Shown here: positions 44,501 to 51,994 of the stretch, one piece after another
How the letters are laid out: each line of letters begins with the position of its first letter
How positions within the stretch are numbered: the stretch's first letter is position 1
Notes under the pieces: model-generated
Databases searched by the model: none
What the model was told of the DNA's origin: nothing
What the model saw: only the letters and a program-made list of their open reading frames with translations
Made by a program: the position numbers and the translations under genes
Source of the DNA: Rhodopirellula sp.
GTDB taxonomy: Bacteria > Planctomycetota > Planctomycetia > Pirellulales > Pirellulaceae
Assembly (NCBI GenBank): GCA_002689655.1
Contig: NZHC01000009.1
Location: 1 to 64,000 of the forward strand
Length of the DNA: 64,000 nucleotides
Direction: 5' to 3'

Positions 44501-45435
44501 AGCAGGGTCGCCAATAGAAACTTTTCGAACTCAATTTGATGTTCCGCGTCTTTCTGGTCACTGACATCCCAGAACATGACTTGAATCCCAACCACATCTC
44601 CCACAGCGCTATGAACGGGAGCTTTCCAGACCTCAGCATGGATGGTCTTATCATTGCCAACCTGATGCCGTTCAACATTGTGGTACAGTTCGCCAGATTG
44701 CATGACCCGGCGATCATCAGTCATGTACTTCTTTGCCAAGTCAGCCGGAAACAGGTCGAAATCAGTCTTGCCGATCAAGTCAGCAACTGTGACCCCGAGT
44801 TGATCACATGCCTGTGCGTTAGCGTACTGGATTCGTCCACGTGCATCTTTTCTCAGAACACTTAACGGCAAACTCTCGACAAGCGAATGGTATACCGCCT
44901 CAGCATCACGAAGCGCATTTTCAGACGACGCATCAGACCCACGCTGAGTTGTCTGCGTCTGGGTTTTCTGCGCCTGGGTTTTCTGCGCCTGGGTTTTCTG
45001 CGTCTGGGTTTTCTGCGTCTGGGTTTTCTGCGTCTGGGTTTTCTGCATATGTGTCAGGCCGACGACAGCCAAGCTGCCTTCTTCTGAGCGTCTGCAATGC
45101 ACTTGCTCGCGCACCCGATGTGTCTTGTGTTGCGTGTCAATCACACGAAATTCACGGTCCAGACAGCCGTTCTCTTCATGATGTAGCAGAAATTCCGCAA
45201 ACTGCTGCTGCACCCACGGTCGGTCCTCAGGATGTATAGCTCCAGACCACAATGTTGAGTCCGCCAGCAGCTCTTCCGCCGGCCGCCCATACAGATTTCT
45301 TGCTGCAGGGTGAATCCACTGGAGCGAGCCATCGGGATTGGCGGTCCACGAAATTTCGCGAACCTCTTTCAGGATCGCATCGGGAAGTTGCGGGCCATCG
45401 TACCCCAATCCCTTGTTGATCTCTGCGTTTGCCAT
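41563..45435 (-). CDS. Hybrid sensor histidine kinase (PAS x4, HisKA, HATPase, REC x2, HPt)
   Basis: 1290 residues. Four PAS/PAC sensor units lie at about 20-125, 185-300, 305-430 and 435-560, with no membrane segment, so sensing is cytoplasmic. HisKA has MSHEIRTPM near 578. The ATPase domain ends with GTGLGLSIS. Two receivers follow: phospho-acceptor Asp near 872 (VVTDVNMPVMNG) and near 1011 (VLMDIQMPIVDG). A C-terminal HPt has His near 1230 (VHTYKGAS). The order allows an internal His-Asp-His relay. Three VNTR-like arrays lie in linkers: after PAS1 (KTQTQ), after REC2 (ARTEL) and just before HPt (EHTV). No DNA-binding regulator is adjacent, so its partner is elsewhere. Confidence 0.96.
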   Translation of the reverse strand: MANAEINKGLGYDGPQLPDAILKEVREISWTANPDGSLQWIHPAARNLYGRPAEELLADSTLWSGAIHPEDRPWVQQQFAEFLLHHEENGCLDREFRVIDTQHKTHRVREQVHCRRSEEGSLAVVGLTHMQKTQTQKTQTQKTQTQKTQAQKTQAQKTQTQTTQRGSDASSENALRDAEAVYHSLVESLPLSVLRKDARGRIQYANAQACDQLGVTVADLIGKTDFDLFPADLAKKYMTDDRRVMQSGELYHNVERHQVGNDKTIHAEVWKAPVHSAVGDVVGIQVMFWDVSDQKDAEHQIEFEKFLLATLLETVPDSVYFKDCDSRFIRLSQSCATKFGLAEPREAVGKSDADFFSLEHSRKALADERGIMKTGQAILSDIEHETFGDGSETWCSTTKVPLKDKKGNVIGTFGISRDVTRQKQAEQELARERDLLKTIIDNVPDLIYVKDRAGRFVTANAALLRLLKLDHPSELVGKNDYDFSPPELACNYVADDQIVMRTRESLLDREESHKAKSGDDIWLLTTKVPLVDEKGVVNGVVGIGHDITARKRAEREILNAKELADRANRAKSDFLANMSHEIRTPMNAIIGMTELVLDTKLDDYQRKYLSMVEESGDALLGVINDVLDFSKIEAGKLELEERVFDLRESLGDTIGSFAPRAHGKKIELAFRVDPHVPRFVVGDAGRLRQVMNNLIGNAVKFTHAGEVLVHVSDLPATQGEVLLEISVRDTGIGIPEEKHGAIFGEFEQADTSTTRRYGGTGLGLSISSRLVNLMGGKIELSSQLDQGSNFHFQLSLKRAPEGIETQQERGVVVVGGTRVLVVDDNETNLMILDEMLSNWGMVPYLANSAEMALNELQSADAREEPISLVVTDVNMPVMNGYSLIAEMRRQVGFTDTQVIVLTSGGRDGDSDVRTRLGITERLMKPVKQSDLFDSIVRCLGVAEPDDFVPDADPASGSELRELKILLAEDNEINQRLAVGVLEKHGHHVTTAKDGREALELSTRQEFDVVLMDIQMPIVDGIEATKEIRSREARSGRHLPIIAMTAHAMKGDREKCLSVGMDEYVAKPIRVRTVLEKLSVVLGLAADKASGSDPARTELARTELARTELARTELVELPHPTSPLNDGREHTVEHTVEHTVEHTVEHTVEAAGEVGSAFKGGTAVGLTDKSILSQPEDGEAICWSQARQAVGGDEELLRDLLRVYLGESKCLLESVQRAIQQNDRDEILRAVHTYKGASLSVGAIHAHQLAREMEDSLLAEDVQDPQQIYERLRFASDHVVADAEVYLATEH
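41992..42051. repeat. 12-bp tandem array, 5 copies, in histidine kinase
   Basis: Five exact copies of CTCGACGGTGTG encode a Glu-His-Thr-Val repeat at about residues 1128-1148, in the linker between the second receiver and the HPt domain. Confidence 0.95.
42096..42155. repeat. 15-bp tandem array, 4 copies, in histidine kinase
   Basis: Four exact copies of CCAGCTCAGTGCGTG encode an Ala-Arg-Thr-Glu-Leu repeat at about residues 1093-1113, directly after the second receiver domain. Confidence 0.95.
44953..45042. repeat. 15-bp tandem array, 6 copies, in histidine kinase
   Basis: Six copies of CTGCGTCTGGGTTTT, two of them with a single T-to-C change, encode a Lys-Thr-Gln-(Thr/Ala)-Gln repeat at about residues 131-161, between the first and second PAS domains. 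Confidence 0.95.
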
Positions 45436-46170
45436 AACTTTGTAAATCGAGCCGGGCCCGCCGTGAGCATTGAATCAGCCAAACCATCGTCACTCCAATC
45501 ATAAACCGTTTGGCGGGGAAACAAGTCATTTTACTACCGCGAAAACTCATGATTTCCCACTAAACACCGACAGGCACCGCACCAACCGGAGACACTGCAG
45601 GCGGCGTGGGGTACGGAAATCGCTGCAACTGAATTGTTCCACAAATCCAGCAAAAACCGAAACCTGCGGCCCTCGATGAACGAACCAAGGGAGACACGGA
45701 GAAACGAAACGCCAATCCATAGCATGATTGGCCCATCGGGGCTCCAAAAACCACCCCGCCTGTCTGCGGCAACCGGACGACACTTTCACAGCCGTTACCA
45801 GCAGCACTGCCTGCTTACTCCGATCATCCACCGTCCTGATTGAGGCTTTGCACACGCGTGCTTGCTTCAATAACATTGCATGCTGCAGAACACGACACAC
45901 CATGTGCCCCAACTGCACACCCTGGCTCGAATTGGTTTGGAACTCAGGGTCACCAAACGCATTGGGAGCGTTCGCGAGTGACCCACCAGAGCAGCCCAAC
46001 CATTGTCGGGCAAATCTTTCCAAGGAGGCATAACCATGGCCCGTTCAAGCGACGGTGTGACGCGTCCCCATCGATACGAGCTCACGTAAAAAACAGGCGA
46101 TACCGCACATCTCTGCCCATCGTCACATGGACAGACAGGACTGCGATCCAAAGGGCCTCAAAACACCCTC
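45436..46170. other. Intergenic region, no convincing gene
   Basis: 735 bases between the histidine kinase start and the third Gfo/Idh/MocA gene, both minus strand. Open frames on both strands here (up to about 158 codons) overlap each other and have Cys/Arg/Trp-rich compositions unlike real proteins. Kinase promoter expected; no RNA gene or repeat recognised. Confidence 0.5.
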
Positions 46171-47367
46171 TTAGCGACGCGCAACTTCGTGCTTCAACGG
46201 AAGCCACGCAGCATTTTCTTGACTGCTGGCAACACATTGCTGAATGAAATACATCCCCTCTACCCCATCGTAGATGTTGGGATAAAGCGTATCACGTCTT
46301 TCAAACTCTTCTCCCGATGCCCGCTTTGCCATGTCATCAAAGGCTGCCGTATAGACATTCGCAAAGGCTTCAAAGAACGCTTCTGGATGGCCAGCTGGCA
46401 AGCGGCACGCACCAGCGCCTAATTCATTGGTGAACGGAGCATTGGGGTCGCGCGTGTAAATCTGGTGCGGCTTTCCATTTTGTCGGAAAATCAATTCGTT
46501 GGGATTTTCCTGTCGCCACTTTAAAGACCCTTTTGTTCCATCAATTTCGATTTCAACATCGTTCTCGCGACCATGACTGATTTGCGAAGCAGTGACGGTT
46601 CCCAGTCCACCATTGGCGTAACGGATGACGGCAGTCCCATAATCATCAAGCCGTCGACCTTCAACAAATGTCTTGAGACTGCAACTGACTGACTCAGGCA
46701 TTTCTCCGGTCATGAATCGGCCCAGGTTATAAGCGTGCGTAGCGATGTCGCCAAAAGCTCCAGCAGCACCACTCTTCGTTGGATCAGTCCGCCAAGCAGC
46801 TTGCTTTTGATCCTCAGCTTCCAGAGAAGTTCGCAGCCATCCTTGGATGTATTGCGAGCGTATCGCGTTGATTTCGCCCAGCTCGCCACCGAGGATCATT
46901 TCCCGTGCCTGCCGCACAAGTGGGTAGCCCGTATAGTTATGAGTGACAGCAAAAACAACGTCGCTTCCCGTAACAGTCTGAAGCAACGCTTCCGCCTGTG
47001 CCAAATCAAAAGTCAATGGTTTATCACAAACCACGTTGAAGCCAGCTTCAACAGCAGCTCTGGCGACTTCATAGTGAGTATGATTCGGGGTCGCAACGCT
47101 GACGAAATCGATCCTGTCATCTTCAGGCAACTTACTCTCGGCATCCAGCATCGCTTCGTAGCTACCGTAAGCTCGGTCTTCCTCGATCCCGTATTCCGGT
47201 GCCGATGCTTTTGCTCGTTCCGGATTGCTGGACAGGGCTCCAGCCGTCACCACAGCCCGATTATCAAGGCAGGCGCCGATCGAGTGAACTCGTCCGATAA
47301 AGGATCCGCTTCCCCCGCCTACGAGTGCCATGCGAAATTTTCGATTCAGTGGTGCGTTGATACCCAT
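46171..47367 (-). CDS. Gfo/Idh/MocA oxidoreductase, cytoplasmic
   Basis: A 398-residue protein from the ATG at 47367 (MGINAPLNRKFRMALVGGGS). A much longer frame exists upstream, but its extra 166 residues are not homologous-looking and overlap the region opposite the plus-strand gene. The Rossmann start RMALVGGGSGSFIGRVH, catalytic Lys in NVVCDKPLTF and AAGAFGDIATHAYNLGRF are the family features. Unlike the other two in the window it has no export signal, so it acts in the cytoplasm on a sugar or inositol-like substrate, unknown. It is divergent from the small membrane protein gene at 47613. Confidence 0.94.
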   Translation of the reverse strand: MGINAPLNRKFRMALVGGGSGSFIGRVHSIGACLDNRAVVTAGALSSNPERAKASAPEYGIEEDRAYGSYEAMLDAESKLPEDDRIDFVSVATPNHTHYEVARAAVEAGFNVVCDKPLTFDLAQAEALLQTVTGSDVVFAVTHNYTGYPLVRQAREMILGGELGEINAIRSQYIQGWLRTSLEAEDQKQAAWRTDPTKSGAAGAFGDIATHAYNLGRFMTGEMPESVSCSLKTFVEGRRLDDYGTAVIRYANGGLGTVTASQISHGRENDVEIEIDGTKGSLKWRQENPNELIFRQNGKPHQIYTRDPNAPFTNELGAGACRLPAGHPEAFFEAFANVYTAAFDDMAKRASGEEFERRDTLYPNIYDGVEGMYFIQQCVASSQENAAWLPLKHEVARR

Positions 47368-47612
47368 GGTGTTTTGATGCTCTCGAGGGGGAAAAACGTA
47401 AGTTTTGGGACAGGAGGACAAGATGTCGAATGTCTTTCTAAGAAGGCAATCGTAAAGATCATTCGAAGCGCGTACAATTACCAGTAGGTAAACAAGGTCC
47501 ACGGAGGCCGGGATCTGCTGCCCTTTTGCTCGACAAAATGGTAATAACGACCAAAGTTTGCCACCCGTCACACTCGTCAAATCCCTCCCGTTATCGCATG
47601 GAGTCACCAACG

Positions 47613-48248
47613 ATGTCTCAGTCAACTGCCCCTCAGGCCCTGCCGACACTCGAAAAAACCCCCGTCCCGGGAATGGAGCCCCACCGCCGGTGCTGCGAAC
47701 TTCCGCGTGTTGGAATAGCTTTCTTTGCCGTGTTAACGTTGATTTCGGTTGGTATCGCGGGCTACTTTGCCGGCCGTCATCAATCGCCGTTGAATCAGGA
47801 ACTGTCGGAACTGCCGCTGCTGAATGCAGCTGCAGCCGTTTCTGACGAGAAATACTCAATCGCAACCGGCATCATCAGCGAAGAGGCTGACGGATTCTTC
47901 GTTTTGGACCACAACTCTGGCCTGCTGCAATGCAATGTGATTTACCCTCGACGTGGAGGACAATTCATGGCGCGTTTCACCACCAACGTGGCCGAGGCTG
48001 TTGGGACAGGTGCCAAAGGTGGCAAGTACATGATGCTGACCGGCCGTGCTCAATTCCCGAGAGCCAGCAATAACCCCGCTGCATCGACCGTGGTTTACGT
48101 GATGGATACCGCGAGTGGAAATTACGCTTGTTTCGGCATTCCTTATGACAGGGTAGTCGCCAACGCGAATCGGCCGCAGCAGGGTGCAATGCGTCTGTTA
48201 ACGACCGGCACCGCCAACCCTGTCATTGACCGCGATAACCTTCGTTAG
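47613..48248 (+). CDS. Single-pass membrane protein, function unknown
   Basis: A 211-residue protein from the ATG at 47613, chosen for the GGAG nine bases upstream. A Pro-rich cytoplasmic stretch with a Cys pair (HRRCCELP) is followed by one membrane helix (VGIAFFAVLTLISVGIAGYF, about 33-52). The outer domain (about 75-211) has YSIATGIISEEADGFFVLDH and YPRRGGQFMARFTTNV and looks like a beta-rich fold. I do not recognise the family. The UvrD gene follows about 115 bases downstream on the same strand. Confidence 0.75.
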   Translation: MSQSTAPQALPTLEKTPVPGMEPHRRCCELPRVGIAFFAVLTLISVGIAGYFAGRHQSPLNQELSELPLLNAAAAVSDEKYSIATGIISEEADGFFVLDHNSGLLQCNVIYPRRGGQFMARFTTNVAEAVGTGAKGGKYMMLTGRAQFPRASNNPAASTVVYVMDTASGNYACFGIPYDRVVANANRPQQGAMRLLTTGTANPVIDRDNLR

Positions 48249-48358
48249 TGGCTGGGCTTACTCGGCCCTGAAGGTTCCCGCTGCCCCAAGCATTTGCGGC
48301 TTGGCTCAGCGTTTGATGATTCATTACAAACCAGACCTGCCCCAACGAACAAGCGCAT

Positions 48359-48392
48359 AACGGATTGAACGCAGAAAACAACGGATTGAACG
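48359..48392. repeat. 13-bp direct repeat with 21-bp period over the uvrD start
   Basis: AACGGATTGAACG occurs twice, 21 bases apart, at the 5' end of the helicase gene. Each copy contains an in-frame TTG, so the gene has two equivalent start candidates (48365 and 48386). Confidence 0.7.
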
Positions 48393-50413
48393 GGCCGCAG
48401 GCCGAAGCAGTTGCCACCCTGCGTGGTCCAATGTTGGTGCTGGCCGGAGCGGGAACAGGAAAGACCCGAGTGGTTACGTTTCGGATCGCAAATCTGATTC
48501 GCAATGGCATCGCGCCAGAGCGGATTTTGGCGGTGACCTTCACCAACAAAGCCGCTGGCGAGATGCAGGAGCGAGTCAGTGAACTGATCGCAAAATCCCA
48601 GCGACAGAATCGCCGCCCCAGTGGTAAACGGCGAATAGCGAAGAAGAAGACCAAACCGCCTCAGCCTGTCATCAGTACTTTTCATGCTCAATGCGTCCAA
48701 ATTCTAAGGCGACATGCAAAAGCGTTGGGCTTCCCAGCCAAATTTTCGATTTATGATCGTGGAGATCAGGAATCACTGGCCCGAGGCATTCTCCGTGAAC
48801 TGCGATTACCAGGCACGGCTTTACGTCCCGGCGACATGCTTTCGATCATCGGTGGCTGGAAAAACGAATCGGTTAAACCGAACAAAGCAGCTTTTCTCGC
48901 CTCAACCGATCGTGAACACTTCGCGGCTGCCGGCTATCGACGCTACCAGGATGCGTTGCAAGCACGAGGGGCAATGGACTTCGATGACCTGCTGCTGCAC
49001 ACAGAAACCCTGTTCGACGAACACCCCGCAATCCGGGACGAGGAAGCCGCCAAGTACGATCATGTTCTTGTCGACGAATATCAGGATACCAATGGCAGCC
49101 AATACCGAATCACCAAACACCTGACGCTGCGGCATCGCAACCTCTGCGTTGTGGGAGACGACGACCAATCGATCTATGCATGGCGCGGTGCAGATGTAAC
49201 CCACATACTCAGTTTCAAAGACGACTGGCCTGATGCCAAGGTTGTCTGCCTTGAAAACAACTATCGCAGCACCGCTGAAATTCTGGCGATGGCAAACCGA
49301 CTGATCGCCTTCAACACAGAACGTCACGACAAGGTTCTGATTGCCAGTCGCCCCAAAGGACCACGTCCACGGATTGAACAACACAAAGACGAACTCACTG
49401 AATCCGAAACCGTCGTCCGCGAAATCAAAAATCGCATCGACAATGACCATGTCCAACCGCGTGATATAGCAATCCTGTTCCGAACCAATGAACAGCCCCG
49501 ACTTTTTGAAACGGAATTGCGCAAAGCCAATATCCCTTATGTGATGCTTGGAAGCCAGTCATTCTTTGATCGGCGGGAAGTCAAAGATATCCTCGCTTAT
49601 TTGAAATGGATTGAGCAGCCAAATGACGAAGTCGCGTTACTGCGTGTGATCAACACACCTGCCCGAGGCTTGGGAAACAAGACCGTGAAGCTGCTGGTGC
49701 AGCGAGCCGTCGAGCGAGGCGTCCCTGTCTGGGATGTGATGCAGGATCGCGCCGCCACGAGCGACCTGACTTCTGCCGCACAGCGAGGAATTGGTGAACT
49801 GGCCGCACTAGCAAAAGACGTACAGCAAAGAGCCACCAATGAATCACTGACGGACGCCATGCGGACCCTGCTGGAACGCACCGCCTATTACGAAGAAATC
49901 ACCCGCTTGTATGAGAAACCTGAAGAACGTCAAGCGAGACAAGCTTCACTGGAAGAACTCACCAACGCCATTAATGCCTACGAGGAAAACACCAACAAGA
50001 AAGAACCGGACCTAACGGGTTTTCTATCCGAGATCGCGTTATCGGGACGCGAAATGGGCAATGAGAAAGATAAACTAGCAGCCCAAAATGCGGTCTGGCT
50101 ATTGACGCTTCATGCCGCCAAAGGTCTCGAATTTCCTGTGGTCTATATGGTGGGCATGGAAGATGGCATCCTGCCACACAGCCGCAGTGTCAAAACAGGA
50201 GAAGAAGAGGACATCGCCGAGGAACGGCGTCTTTGCTACGTCGGCATCACGCGGGCGCAGGAAAACCTAACCCTGTCGTTGGCGTTGACTCGCCGCAAAT
50301 GGGGGCAGGCAAGGCCAACCACCCCAAGCCGATTCCTGTATGAGATCACTGGAAAGGCTGACAACCCGAATAAGTATCGCAAGAAGAAGATCAAACGTTC
50401 CATTCAAAACTGA
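48365..50413 (+). CDS. UvrD/PcrA/Rep family DNA helicase (SF1A)
   Basis: This 682-residue 3'-5' DNA helicase acts in repair or replication-fork restart. LNGPQAEAVATLRGPMLVLAGAGTGKTR is the Q motif and Walker A (shown here split as LNGPQAEAV and AGAGTGKTR). Motif Ia is AVTFTNKAA, motif II is LVDEYQDTN, motif III is VVGDDDQSIYAWRGAD, motif V/VI lie near LLTLHAAKGLEFPVVYMVG and ERRLCYVGITRAQ. The C-terminus ends shortly after motif VI, so the extended tail of classical PcrA is short. No ATG or GTG precedes the Q motif in frame; a TTG is used. Which of the UvrD, PcrA and Rep subfamilies it belongs to cannot be settled here. Confidence 0.96.
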   Translation: MNAENNGLNGPQAEAVATLRGPMLVLAGAGTGKTRVVTFRIANLIRNGIAPERILAVTFTNKAAGEMQERVSELIAKSQRQNRRPSGKRRIAKKKTKPPQPVISTFHAQCVQILRRHAKALGFPAKFSIYDRGDQESLARGILRELRLPGTALRPGDMLSIIGGWKNESVKPNKAAFLASTDREHFAAAGYRRYQDALQARGAMDFDDLLLHTETLFDEHPAIRDEEAAKYDHVLVDEYQDTNGSQYRITKHLTLRHRNLCVVGDDDQSIYAWRGADVTHILSFKDDWPDAKVVCLENNYRSTAEILAMANRLIAFNTERHDKVLIASRPKGPRPRIEQHKDELTESETVVREIKNRIDNDHVQPRDIAILFRTNEQPRLFETELRKANIPYVMLGSQSFFDRREVKDILAYLKWIEQPNDEVALLRVINTPARGLGNKTVKLLVQRAVERGVPVWDVMQDRAATSDLTSAAQRGIGELAALAKDVQQRATNESLTDAMRTLLERTAYYEEITRLYEKPEERQARQASLEELTNAINAYEENTNKKEPDLTGFLSEIALSGREMGNEKDKLAAQNAVWLLTLHAAKGLEFPVVYMVGMEDGILPHSRSVKTGEEEDIAEERRLCYVGITRAQENLTLSLALTRRKWGQARPTTPSRFLYEITGKADNPNKYRKKKIKRSIQN

Positions 50414-50506
50414 AGCAGTCAAAGCTGAACAAGCTCCCTTGTGATTCGTGCCCGTGACAGGAAAGGAACGGAGACGTCAATGGCGAACGCATCAAAGGCA
50501 ACCCCC

Positions 50507-51994
50507 TTACAAACCTTGCAGTGCCACCCCCCCCGTCTTCTTGGCCAACTGGATCAAGTCATCGTTATTCTCTTCGACGATAAAAACGTGCAACATGATT
50601 CCCTTGAGCTCTTTTGGTTTCACGTTAATCCCATGATCGCCATCTGTGACAATGATTAGCTCTGGGCGTTCAGCGTCCACGTCATCAACCACACTGCGAA
50701 TTCTCTTGATTCCCTCTCGCAAGGCAAGATTGATATCCGTGTCATCCCCCATGAAAAAATCGTATTCAAGGCGACGAATTTCATTTTGAACCTCAGCGAT
50801 GTCCTGCACCATCACCTGCTCGTGCACGGAGGAATCAAAGAAGCTGTAACCGAGAACAGCCTCTCGCCGCATCACGGCTCTCAAGCGATTCATCAGGATT
50901 GCCAGTAGTTTGTAAATCCGTTCACCCTGCTGCATGGACTTGCTACGATCCAGCATGGCGTAGAACAGCTGTTTCTTGTCGCTCCGTTTGACTTTCTCAC
51001 GCACCATGAAGCTTTTCGTTGCAAGCCGGTATCGAAAATACTTTGCAGAGGCAACCTTCACCGCCCATGCAGCGGGTGCCATTCGCGGCAACTCATCGTA
51101 GGACGCCATCATCCTCATCCGAGTTTGATCTCCATCTGCGGCGGGCAGCATTTTCTTTTCGAATCTTGGCTGAAACGCCACATACTCATTTGCGACTCGC
51201 GATATACGCAGCAAAGCCTCCATACTGGGCTCTGCCAGCAAGCGAGATGCGACATTCAAGCGTCTTACGGAAAGCGGATGGATTTCCTTTTCCGCTGAAA
51301 CCTCACTCTTGCCACCAAAACACTCCGAAAACAACGAAGCAATCTTCCCCCGCGTGTCAATGTTCTCGACCAACTGAATCGCGGTCACGCCCCGGTCGAC
51401 CGACATTTGCGAGTGATCAATTTTTTCCGCAGGCTTCAACTTGCTTTCGTCAGGCAAACACTCCAGCAACTCAACTTCATCAGACTCAAGCCCACCCACT
51501 TCCTGAAGAGCCCAGTTTATCTGTTCAGTAATCTTCTCAGCAGGAATACCGACCGCGAGCGACCGCTTGGCTGTCGCAATCACGGCCACATTGGCGATGG
51601 CTCGATCAATGTCAGTCCGTCCATGGATCTGTTCAAAGTCGATCGCACCCAACACAAGTGACAGCCGATAGTACAATTCAGCATCACGCGTGGATCCCTG
51701 CAAGTAATCATCCAGAAAACGCGCGACTTTCCACATCCGCATTCGATATGTCAGACGAATACGACGTTCGATCTCAGTTTTCCCCGCAAGCTTGCCCTCA
51801 TCAACCAAGTGGACTCCATCCCAAATGATAGGCAGCGGCAGATGCTGCATCCCGATGGCATCAAGTTTCTTCACCACCTCAAGCGAATTAATTTGCTCTC
51901 GACGCTCGCTCATTTCCGGGTAGGTCACATGGGTATGAAACCGAACAAAATCCCGATAACGCCGATCAACACGAATGCGTTCCACTGGTTTCAT
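50507..51994 (-). CDS. vWA-domain protein, partner of tandem AAA ATPase
   Basis: This 495-residue soluble protein has an N-terminal helical region of about 310 residues with no known domain. A C-terminal von Willebrand A domain follows, with a full metal-ion-dependent adhesion site: DRSKS (about residue 350), the Thr in GDDTDIN and Asp in IIVTDGD. The ATG overlaps the stop of the tandem AAA gene (ATGA), so they are translationally coupled. The layout (RavA-like ATPase, then a vWA protein with a helical N-terminus and C-terminal vWA) matches RavA-ViaA and related MoxR-vWA pairs. Partner function as adaptor or substrate recruiter is inferred. The last residues (GGVALQGL) show no extension. Confidence 0.88.
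   Translation of the reverse strand: MKPVERIRVDRRYRDFVRFHTHVTYPEMSERREQINSLEVVKKLDAIGMQHLPLPIIWDGVHLVDEGKLAGKTEIERRIRLTYRMRMWKVARFLDDYLQGSTRDAELYYRLSLVLGAIDFEQIHGRTDIDRAIANVAVIATAKRSLAVGIPAEKITEQINWALQEVGGLESDEVELLECLPDESKLKPAEKIDHSQMSVDRGVTAIQLVENIDTRGKIASLFSECFGGKSEVSAEKEIHPLSVRRLNVASRLLAEPSMEALLRISRVANEYVAFQPRFEKKMLPAADGDQTRMRMMASYDELPRMAPAAWAVKVASAKYFRYRLATKSFMVREKVKRSDKKQLFYAMLDRSKSMQQGERIYKLLAILMNRLRAVMRREAVLGYSFFDSSVHEQVMVQDIAEVQNEIRRLEYDFFMGDDTDINLALREGIKRIRSVVDDVDAERPELIIVTDGDHGINVKPKELKGIMLHVFIVEENNDDLIQLAKKTGGVALQGL

Noticed and set aside
45547-46023. A 158-residue minus-strand frame in the gap before the kinase gene
   Set aside because: Overlaps competing frames on both strands, Cys/Trp/Arg-rich, no start signal or domain.
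46735-47487. A 250-residue plus-strand frame opposite the third Gfo/Idh/MocA gene
   Set aside because: Antisense to clear family motifs; composition unlike a protein.
46171-47865. Long upstream extension (166 residues) of the third Gfo/Idh/MocA protein
   Set aside because: The family fold begins at the ATG at 47367; the extension overlaps the start of the divergent plus-strand gene and has no family character.
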